In this document: piece after piece, positions 1-6,477 of the stretch | Numbering within the stretch: position 1 is the stretch's first letter | How the letters are laid out: each line of letters opens with the position of its first letter | Assembly (NCBI GenBank): GCA_035649235.1 | Contig: DASRJX010000208.1 | Location: 1-9,217, forward strand | DNA: 9,217 nucleotides | DNA from: DASRJX01 sp035649235 | Lineage (GTDB): Bacteria > Acidobacteriota > Polarisedimenticolia > Gp22-AA2 | Direction of reading: 5' to 3' | Translations under genes and position numbers: made by a program | The notes under the pieces: generated by a model | Database searches by the model: none | Told to the model about the DNA's origin: nothing | The model's input: the letters and a program-made list of their open reading frames with translations, nothing else

Positions 1-566
1 CGCGGGAGAGGTACCGAAGTGGTCGCAACGGGCCCGCCTCGAAAGCGGGTTGGGGGGTAACCCCCACGTGGGTTCGAATCCCACCCTCTCCGCCAATCGC
101 TCCTCACCCCAGGACTGCCCTGTGGCCGCATCGGCTCGAACTCGTAGATGCCGCCGTCCGCCATCAACGACAGGAACAGGTGGCCCTCCTTGACGAGGTA
201 CGAACGGACGTAAGGCCAGTGCTGGACCAGCCGATCGTGGAGCGAGCCGGGAGCGCACTGGGCGCGCGTCAGCACGAGCAGTCCCAGCAGGAGCTGGCCG
301 GGTCCCGACGACGTCCAGTTGCCCCGGCCCCGGTTGCAGTCGATGCGAGCGTTGAGGCTGCCTTCGGTCCCGAACTCGATCGTGTACTTCGTCCTGTCGT
401 CCGGGGTGAGCGTCGTGCCGTCGCCGCCCTGGAACTGGACCAGCTGCCACGCTGTGCCGCCGAGGCCGGGGGGTGAGTCCTGCGGTGGCCGCGGCTCCGT
501 GGATCGGCAGGCCGCCAGCGCGCAGAGGGCCGCCAGGACGGAGACTCGCGAGCGCAACCGCCTCAC
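1..566 (-). CDS. META-domain (HslJ-like) lipoprotein, frame open to window edge
   Basis: The product is a small predicted outer-membrane or periplasmic lipoprotein. It starts with GTG at 566, sharing GTGA with the stop of the upstream glycosyltransferase gene. A GAGGG ribosome site lies 5 nt ahead. Residues 1-20 are a lipoprotein signal peptide (RRLRSR n-region, Leu/Ala core) ending in lipobox LAAC with Cys20. A proline-rich spacer follows. From about 38 to 146 the frame matches the META fold: TAWQLVQF at the start, a DCNRGRGNW segment at 76-84 (the family CN..G motif), TRAQC at 100-104, and a final beta strand ending YEFEPM at 141-146. META proteins such as HslJ usually end near here, but no in-frame stop follows. 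The frame continues through the tRNA-Ser antisense to base 3 (188 codons). I think the functional protein ends near residue 153 and the tail is doubtful. The family has no settled biochemical function; HslJ is linked to heat and novobiocin response. Confidence 0.75.
   Translation of the reverse strand, partial: MRRLRSRVSVLAALCALAACRSTEPRPPQDSPPGLGGTAWQLVQFQGGDGTTLTPDDRTKYTIEFGTEGSLNARIDCNRGRGNWTSSGPGQLLLGLLVLTRAQCAPGSLHDRLVQHWPYVRSYLVKEGHLFLSLMADGGIYEFEPMRPQGSPGVRSDWRRGWDSNPRGGYPPTRFRGGPVATTSVPLP
5..95 (+). tRNA. tRNA-Ser (anticodon CGA), CCA encoded
   Basis: This is a complete class II tRNA that reads UCG serine codons. The seven-base acceptor strand at 5-11 (GGAGAGG) pairs perfectly with 85-91 (CCTCTCC). 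The D stem is CCG/CGG (14-16 with 29-31). The anticodon stem CCCGC/GCGGG (33-37 with 45-49) closes the loop CTCGAAA, which puts anticodon CGA at 40-42. A long variable arm with a G-run/C-run stem (about 50-67) is diagnostic of Ser, Leu or bacterial Tyr tRNAs; with CGA it must be Ser. The T arm is GTGGG-TTCGAAT-CCCAC (68-84). G92 is the discriminator and CCA is encoded at 93-95. It is convergent with, and antisense to, the open tail of the neighbouring lipoprotein frame. No terminator is visible after it. Confidence 0.98.
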
Positions 567-1717
567 GCCGGCCCTCGCGACGACCCGCCGCCGGCCACCA
601 GACGATCCAGCTCGGCGTCGAAATCTCCGATGACGCGGTCCCAGACGAAGCGCCCCATCGTTTCGGAGAGCCGCAGCCTGAGGGCGTCGCCGGCGGCGCC
701 CGCGGATCCGCCCGCCGCCCCGGCAGGCGCGGCGCGCGACAGGATCGCCGACAGCCGATCGGCCAGATCCTCCTGGCTGACGTAGAGGCACTCGTCGTGC
801 AAGTCCGGCGGGATCAGCTCGGGATACGACAGCCGGGCGGGCAGGAGGGGCCGGCAGCCGAGCCGGACCGCCTCCACGATCGACATGCCGAAGTTCTCCT
901 GCTCCGCCGTGCTGACGACGACTGTCCCCTGTCGCAGCCAGTCGAAGTAGGCGGCGCGCGATTCGACGAAACCATAGTGGACGCAGCGCGCGCCGTACCG
1001 CTCGCGCGCCGCCAGGAACTCCTTCGGCACGACCTGGAAGTTCTCCCCCAGGAGCGCCAACCGGAAGGGGACGCCACGTCGATCGACTGCGTCGAGCGCC
1101 GCAAAGAAGTCCTGCGGCCGCTTGTCGAATTCCCAGCGGTGGTTCCAGATGACCAGCGGCGGCAGCGACGGATCGATCGGCCGGAGATCGGGCGGCCCGC
1201 CCGGGAGATCGACGCCGGGGCGCAGGACCCCGGCGCGGCCGCGGATCGCCTCGATCACCCAGCGGGGATGGAACTCCGGCATCATCCTGATGAATCCTGG
1301 CAGGGCGGAGAAGAACGCCTCGTGCTGGAAGGCCGAATTGAACAGCACGCGGCGCGCCGCCAGGCAGGTGGTGATGTCGGTGAAGCCGAACTGGTAGTCC
1401 ATCGTCTCGCCCGGCGGGAGGGGGTACGAGAGCTGGTTCTCGTGGAAGTAGGCCAGGGCCGGCGGGCACGCGGCGCCCCAGAGCGCCTTGAGGTCCGAGA
1501 GGCTCATCAGGTCGGTGACGACGAGGGCCTCGTACGAGGACGGCTCTTTCACCGAGTGCGCGAAATGGAGCGCCGCCCCGCGCATGCGCCACTTCCAGAA
1601 GCGCGCCGGCAGGGAGTGCACCTCGATCGCGTGCCGCGAGCGGCGGGCCCACCCTTCGGCGAAGGTGCTATGCGAGCCGCCGTGGAACGGATTGAGGAAC
1701 AGGACGCGCATCGGCAT
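563..1717 (-). CDS. QTMAN-like (DUF3524) glycosyltransferase
   Basis: This 384-residue protein matches the family of GTDC1/QTMAN, the animal enzyme that adds mannose from GDP-mannose to queuosine at position 34 of tRNA-Asp. The N-terminal family domain (about 1-170) shows FHGGSH at 11-16, WKWRMRGAA at 41-49 and HENQLSYP at 92-99. The C-terminal half is a GT-B glycosyltransferase lobe: WNHRWEFDKRP at 191-201 is a family hallmark, and ENFGMSIVE at 274-282 is an EX7E-type nucleotide-sugar motif. There is no signal peptide or membrane segment, so it should act in the cytoplasm. Family membership is secure; activity on tRNA in bacteria is inference. No queuosine synthesis gene is in the window, and the nearby tRNA-Ser(CGA) is not a Q-tRNA (no GUN anticodon). 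No clear Shine-Dalgarno precedes ATG1717; an in-frame ATG two codons later (1711) is an equally possible start. It is coupled to the downstream META lipoprotein and divergent from the HAD gene 21 nt away. Confidence 0.88.
   Translation of the reverse strand: MPMRVLFLNPFHGGSHSTFAEGWARRSRHAIEVHSLPARFWKWRMRGAALHFAHSVKEPSSYEALVVTDLMSLSDLKALWGAACPPALAYFHENQLSYPLPPGETMDYQFGFTDITTCLAARRVLFNSAFQHEAFFSALPGFIRMMPEFHPRWVIEAIRGRAGVLRPGVDLPGGPPDLRPIDPSLPPLVIWNHRWEFDKRPQDFFAALDAVDRRGVPFRLALLGENFQVVPKEFLAARERYGARCVHYGFVESRAAYFDWLRQGTVVVSTAEQENFGMSIVEAVRLGCRPLLPARLSYPELIPPDLHDECLYVSQEDLADRLSAILSRAAPAGAAGGSAGAAGDALRLRLSETMGRFVWDRVIGDFDAELDRLVAGGGSSRGPA
572..576 (-). promoter_or_regulatory. Ribosome binding site for the META lipoprotein
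   Basis: On the - strand this reads GAGGG and lies 5 nt before the GTG at 566. It sits inside the last codons of the glycosyltransferase gene. With the 4-nt GTGA stop/start overlap it supports GTG566 as the true start and points to translational coupling. Confidence 0.6.
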
Positions 1718-1718
1718 C

Positions 1719-1724
1719 TATACT
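1719..1724 (+). promoter_or_regulatory. Possible -10 element in the 21-nt divergent gap
   Basis: TATACT is the only AT-rich patch between the two divergent start codons (1717 and 1739/1745) and differs from the TATAAT consensus at one base. Initiation about 7 nt downstream would give the HAD mRNA a very short leader. The opposite strand reads TAGTAT at 1725-1720, which would give a nearly leaderless glycosyltransferase mRNA. The best upstream -35-like match (TTGAGG, 1692-1697) is 21 nt away, which is too far. The call rests on composition and position only. Confidence 0.25.
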
Positions 1725-1732
1725 AGCCGCTC

Positions 1733-1736
1733 GAGG
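1733..1736 (+). promoter_or_regulatory. Ribosome binding site deciding the HAD gene start
   Basis: GAGG lies 8 nt before the ATG at 1745, a normal distance, but only 2 nt before the in-frame ATG at 1739, which is too close. This favours initiation at 1745. Confidence 0.5.
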
Positions 1737-1744
1737 TCATGACC

Positions 1745-2443
1745 ATGCTGGACTTCGATCGCTTCCAGGCGCTGTCGTTCGATTGCTACGGCACCCTCGT
1801 CGACTGGGAGACCGGCATCCTCGGGGCGCTGCGGCCAATCATCCTGAAGTATGGCGTGGCGTGCGACGACGACCGGCTCCTCGACCTCTACGCTGCGGCC
1901 GAGTCCGAGATCGAAGCGGGGCCCTACAGGACGTACCGGGAGGTGCTGCGCGAGGTCGCGCGGCGGCTCGCCACGGCCCTGTCGTTCCGCCCGTCGCCCG
2001 CGGACATCGAAGCCCTGCCCGAGTCGCTCCCCTCCTGGCCGCCGTTCCCCGATACCGTGCCGGCCCTTCAGGCGCTCTCCAAGCGGTTCCGCCTGGCGAT
2101 CGTCTCGAACACCGACGACGACCTGTTCGCGGCGACGCGGCGGAGGCTCCCTGTGGACTTCGCTCTGGTTGTGACGGCCACGCAGATGCATAGTTACAAG
2201 CCGGCCCCGGCGCACTTCACGCGGACTCTCGAGGGGCTCGGCGTCGGCCGCGAGGCGCTGCTGCACGTCGCCCAGAGCCTGTTCCACGACATCGCGCCGG
2301 CGAGAGCGCTCGGCCTCAGGACCGTCTGGGTCAACCGCCGTGCCGGCCGGCGCGGGTCGGGCGCAACGCCGCCCGCCGAGGCGCGGCCCGACCTCGAGGT
2401 GCCGGACCTCCGATCACTCGTGGCGCTGATCGAGACCGCCTGA
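1745..2443 (+). CDS. HAD-superfamily hydrolase, haloacid dehalogenase type II-like
   Basis: This cytosolic HAD hydrolase has 232 residues from ATG1745, the usual family length. Motif I is FDCYGTLVDW with nucleophile Asp13. Motif II is IVSNTD with Ser121. Motif III is Lys152 in SYKPAP. The motif IV acidic residue is Asp182 in SLFHDIAPA. A helical cap domain lies between motifs I and II (about 20-90). The FDxYGTL..W form of motif I and the overall spacing resemble L-2-haloacid dehalogenases. However, the Ser-x-Asn element those enzymes carry before motif IV is replaced by Ser-Leu-Phe, so dehalogenation should not be assumed; a small-molecule phosphatase is as likely. Its native substrate cannot be read from sequence. 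It is the only + strand protein gene here, head-to-head with the QTMAN-like gene and overlapping the PD40 gene tail-to-tail by 30 nt. A longer start at 1739 is possible but has a poorly spaced ribosome site. Confidence 0.88.
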   Translation: MLDFDRFQALSFDCYGTLVDWETGILGALRPIILKYGVACDDDRLLDLYAAAESEIEAGPYRTYREVLREVARRLATALSFRPSPADIEALPESLPSWPPFPDTVPALQALSKRFRLAIVSNTDDDLFAATRRRLPVDFALVVTATQMHSYKPAPAHFTRTLEGLGVGREALLHVAQSLFHDIAPARALGLRTVWVNRRAGRRGSGATPPAEARPDLEVPDLRSLVALIETA

Positions 2444-4270
2444 GCCGGCCGAAGCGATCCAATCGGGAAGCCCGTCCTCCCACTTGTTGTGCGTGAGGCG
2501 CACAGTGAGCCCGTCCTCGATCCGGGTGGCGACGATCTCGCCATACGGCTGCGCGTTGAACACCGGTATGAGAGGCGTCTCGTCGTCGAGGCCGCCTCGT
2601 TCCGAGGTGTAGGCGACCCACCGTCCGTCTGGCGAGAAGACCGGATGCGTGTCGATGCCGGGATGGTGCGTCAGGCGCTCCAGGCGTCCCGGTCGCCCCT
2701 CGCCGTCGAGATCGAGCAGGTAGATTTCGAAGTTGCCGTCGCGATCGCTCGCGAAGGCGATCCGGCCGCCTTGCGGCGAGAAGGCCGGCATGGTGTCGCT
2801 CGCCTCGTCGCGCGTCAGCCGCCGCGGGCGGGCTCCGTCGGCATCCATGAGGTAGATCTCGTGGTTGCCGTCGCGGCCGCTCCTGAAGACGATGGATCGC
2901 CCGTCGGGCGACACGTCCGGAAAGGCGTCGTTCGCGCTCGAGCCGGCCGTGAGGTTGACCAGACCGCCACCGTCCGGCCTCAGCCGGACGATGTCCGCGT
3001 TCTCCCCCGGCCCGCCGAAGGGCGGTCCGAGGACGGCGGCCAGCCAGGCCCCGCCGGGCGCCCAGGCCGGTTTCCAGGCGGCGCGCTCTTCCGGCGCCAT
3101 TATCTGGCGCCGCTGCTTTCCGTCCAACCGCGACACCTCGATGGACTGGAACAGGGGGCTCGTCGCCACCTCTCCCGTCCGCGGATGCATCGACGGGAAA
3201 TAGCCCCTGATCGCCACGACCTCCAGGGTGCGGTCGGGCAGGGTCACGACATTGCGTCCCGGGATCCGGAAGGGGCCCGTGACCTCGGCGCGCGCCAGAT
3301 CCTTGGTGTCGAGCGGACCGGGGCCGTGCGCGACGATCCGGCCCGTGCGCGGATCCCAGACGGGGGCCCAGGCATCGCGCTGCGGATCGCTCTCGAGCCG
3401 CGGATCGGAGCCGTCCGGCGCCATCGACACGATCGACCAGACGCCGTGGCGGAAGGCGGCGTAGGCCAGGCGGCCGTCTCTCTTGACGGCGGGCGAGTGC
3501 GCCGGGACGCCGGCCGGGCTGACGGGACGAGGGCCCGACCCGTCACGCCCCATCCGGTAGAGGCGCGGCGCCCCGTCGCGCACGGCGTAGTAATAGATGG
3601 TCCGCCCGTCCGGGGACCAGGCAGGCGTTCCCTCCCACTCCGGGCCTTCCGTGAGCCGGCGGATCTCGGAGCCGTCGGAGCGCATCAGGTAGACGTCCCC
3701 CGCCTGGTAGTCGGGCGGAGGACTGGGCGTGTTGCCGTAGCGCAGCCGGCCGCGGTTGCTCGTGAAGGCGATGAAGAGCCCATCCGGCGAGAAGGCCGGA
3801 TTGAAGTCCCCCCCCTCGGCGTGCGTCAGATTGACGGCGCGCCCCTCCGGCTCGAACGGCATGACGAAGATGTCGGCGTTGCCGTCCCGCGTGGAGACGA
3901 AGGCCAGCCTCTTTCCATCCGGCGAGAAGGCCGGCGCGTCCTCCATGGAGGGCTCGGTCGTGAGCCGGCGCGGCGGGCCGCCCTCTCGCCGGTCGAGCGC
4001 GTAGAGATCGGCCTGACCCGCCCGCTCCGAAGTGAAGACGATGTAGCGGCCGTCGGGAGAGAAGGCGGCGTTGTAGTCGAGCCCCGTGTCGTCCGTCAGA
4101 GGGCGGCCGGGCGCTCCCGGCGTTTCGAACAGATACAGGTCCCAGTTCGCGGGCCGGATGGCCGAATAGACCAGCAGCTCTGGATCAGGCGGAGCCGCCC
4201 CCAGGGCCGACATCCAGGTGACGAGAGCCGGGAGCAGGCGGAGGGAGGACCGCCGCGACTCCCGCCTCAT
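2414..4270 (-). CDS. Exported TolB-like PD40 beta-propeller protein
   Basis: This is a 618-residue secreted protein made almost wholly of PD40 (WD40-like, TolB C-terminal type) beta-propeller repeats. An Arg-rich n-region and hydrophobic stretch (about 11-24, ending SALGAA) form a signal peptide. Clear repeat cores with SPDG or a close variant lie at about 71, 116, 161, 219, 454, 498 and 546; degenerate ones (KRDG, WDPRTG, MHPRTG, WAPGG) lie near 264, 306, 361 and 404. That is about 11 blades, enough for two propellers separated by the less regular 290-400 region. Strong blades carry the signature SxRDGNxEIYxMDxDG. No enzyme motif is seen, so it probably binds a ligand or partner in the periplasm or at the surface. 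It lacks the N-terminal TolB domain, so it is not TolB itself. Its ATG shares ATGA with the stop of the deacylase gene and has no separate ribosome site, so expression should depend on that gene. Its last 30 nt overlap the HAD gene on the other strand. Confidence 0.87.
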   Translation of the reverse strand: MRRESRRSSLRLLPALVTWMSALGAAPPDPELLVYSAIRPANWDLYLFETPGAPGRPLTDDTGLDYNAAFSPDGRYIVFTSERAGQADLYALDRREGGPPRRLTTEPSMEDAPAFSPDGKRLAFVSTRDGNADIFVMPFEPEGRAVNLTHAEGGDFNPAFSPDGLFIAFTSNRGRLRYGNTPSPPPDYQAGDVYLMRSDGSEIRRLTEGPEWEGTPAWSPDGRTIYYYAVRDGAPRLYRMGRDGSGPRPVSPAGVPAHSPAVKRDGRLAYAAFRHGVWSIVSMAPDGSDPRLESDPQRDAWAPVWDPRTGRIVAHGPGPLDTKDLARAEVTGPFRIPGRNVVTLPDRTLEVVAIRGYFPSMHPRTGEVATSPLFQSIEVSRLDGKQRRQIMAPEERAAWKPAWAPGGAWLAAVLGPPFGGPGENADIVRLRPDGGGLVNLTAGSSANDAFPDVSPDGRSIVFRSGRDGNHEIYLMDADGARPRRLTRDEASDTMPAFSPQGGRIAFASDRDGNFEIYLLDLDGEGRPGRLERLTHHPGIDTHPVFSPDGRWVAYTSERGGLDDETPLIPVFNAQPYGEIVATRIEDGLTVRLTHNKWEDGLPDWIASAGSGGLDQRHE

Positions 4271-5370
4271 CCGCCGGCGGGCAGCGTCGTGCTGGTCTCT
4301 CCCACCATCGCCACGGGCTCCCCCTCGCTCACGGGGGGCGTGACGACGACGTAGAGGACCTCCCCCGCGAACGGGGCGCGGATCTCCTGCGCCGTCTTCC
4401 CGAACGGATCGGTCAGCCGGCCGAGAACCGCCCCGGCCGCGACCGTCTGCGCCTTCTCGACGACCGGCTTCCAGACTCCCGAGGCCGGGGCGCGCACCAC
4501 CTCGGATCGCACGATCCAGAGCGGCTTCGCGACCCGGACCGACGGCGCATCCATGATCTTCAGAAAGCCGATCACCCCGAGGGCGCCGGCCTCGTGCGCC
4601 GCCACCGAGGCTTCGTCCGTGAGCCCGGCGCCCCCCGACTCCGTCGTGATCGAAGGCTTGCCGCGCAGGATCGCCGTCAGGTCCGTGTACAGGCTGCGGG
4701 CCGGATCCTTGGGACGATCGCGTACGACGACGATGTGATCCAGGCCGTACGCCAGCGCCATCTCCCGGCTGGCCTCGTCCACGGATCGGTCCCCGCTGAC
4801 CGTCCAGTACGCGTAGGGCCGGAGCGATTCGTTGCCGTCGCCGCAGTGCATGTCGACGAGATGCGTGGCCCGATCGATCACCTCGCGCGTCAGGGCCGCG
4901 GCGATCCGGTCGCTCTGCGTGCCTTGCGGATCTCCGGGGTACACGCGGTTGAGATTCTTGCCGTCCGGGCCGTAGTACGTGCGCCGGCCCCAGAACCCCG
5001 GCGGATTCGCCATGTGCACCAGGATCACAGTACCGCTCATGCGCGCCGGGTCGAGGCGCGGCGCCAGCCGCTGCAGCGCGAGGATCGAGGTGTACTCGTA
5101 GCCGTGCGTCCCCGCGACGAGCGCCAGGACCGGCCCCGGCTTCGAGCCGCGCACGACCGTGACCGGGATGCGCGTTCCCGGGTCGGAGGCGGCGCGCCCA
5201 TCGGGCACCTCGATCCAGCCGGAGGCCACCTCCCCGGGGCCCGCCGAGGCCGTTCCGACCACGAGCGGCGACGCCGCTCCGGACGCGGCCGCGGTGCTAT
5301 GCGCATCGGCGGCCGGCGCCGCTGCCAGAAGCAGCGGCGACAGAAACACGGCGGCGAAAGACGGAGTCAT
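4267..5370 (-). CDS. Exported succinylglutamate desuccinylase/aspartoacylase-family metallohydrolase
   Basis: This 367-residue zinc hydrolase belongs to the AstE/AspA branch of the M14 fold. Residues 1-23 form a signal peptide (hydrophobic FAAVFLSPLLLAAAPA, likely cut after ADA), unusual in having no Lys or Arg before the core. The zinc site is visible: His89 and Glu92 in GTHGYEY, and His175 in DMHCGD. NLNRVYPG at 139-146 is the substrate-binding Asn-Arg motif, and Glu244 in TTESGG is the expected catalytic acid. A C-terminal beta-barrel domain (about 290-355, with VRAPASGVW and IRAPFAGEV) looks like the barrel-sandwich end of this family. By family it should hydrolyse an amide bond in an N-acyl amino acid or peptide-like substrate; export argues against cytosolic arginine catabolism. 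ATG5370 is the first start codon after the in-frame TGA of the preceding pilT, 33 nt upstream. A GC hairpin lies just before the start. It is translationally coupled to the PD40 gene. Confidence 0.87.
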   Translation of the reverse strand: MTPSFAAVFLSPLLLAAAPAADAHSTAAASGAASPLVVGTASAGPGEVASGWIEVPDGRAASDPGTRIPVTVVRGSKPGPVLALVAGTHGYEYTSILALQRLAPRLDPARMSGTVILVHMANPPGFWGRRTYYGPDGKNLNRVYPGDPQGTQSDRIAAALTREVIDRATHLVDMHCGDGNESLRPYAYWTVSGDRSVDEASREMALAYGLDHIVVVRDRPKDPARSLYTDLTAILRGKPSITTESGGAGLTDEASVAAHEAGALGVIGFLKIMDAPSVRVAKPLWIVRSEVVRAPASGVWKPVVEKAQTVAAGAVLGRLTDPFGKTAQEIRAPFAGEVLYVVVTPPVSEGEPVAMVGETSTTLPAGG

Positions 5371-5371
5371 G

Positions 5372-5390
5372 GCCGGGTCTTCTCCCCGGC
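5372..5390 (-). promoter_or_regulatory. GC hairpin over the deacylase ribosome site
   Basis: In mRNA sense the 33-nt gap between pilT and the deacylase gene contains stem GCCGGG (5390-5385), loop GAGAAGA (5384-5378) and a perfect stem complement CCCGGC (5377-5372), ending 1 nt before the ATG at 5370. The purine-rich Shine-Dalgarno-like stretch (GGGGAGA) is partly in the stem and partly in the loop. No T-run follows, so it does not look like an intrinsic terminator. It could limit translation initiation or be chance in this GC-rich context. Confidence 0.35.
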
Positions 5391-5403
5391 GGAGTCTATC
5401 AGG

Positions 5404-6476
<1,073 letters not shown>

Positions 6477-6477
<1 letters not shown>

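Noticed and set aside
180..476. Small + strand frame opposite the META lipoprotein
   Set aside because: It shows no motif or ribosome site, and the - strand frame has a signal peptide, lipobox and META motifs.
5..1717. Functional link between tRNA-Ser(CGA) and the QTMAN-like enzyme
   Set aside because: Queuosine occurs only in tRNAs with GUN anticodons (Asp, Asn, His, Tyr), so this tRNA cannot be the Q substrate; the proximity is probably chance.
473..1726. A 417-codon + strand open frame opposite the glycosyltransferase
   Set aside because: It is an antisense shadow without any recognisable motif; the - strand frame matches the QTMAN family along its whole length.
2600..4080. Recurring DNA motif (ggcgagaaggccgg and variants) as a possible DNA repeat array
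   Set aside because: The copies encode the SPDG cores of PD40 blades and their spacing follows the protein repeat, so they are protein-level repeats and not CRISPR or regulatory DNA repeats.
2489..4354. A 621-codon + strand open frame opposite the PD40 gene
   Set aside because: It is an Arg/Gly/Val-rich antisense shadow with no domain, while the other strand has clear repeated PD40 motifs.
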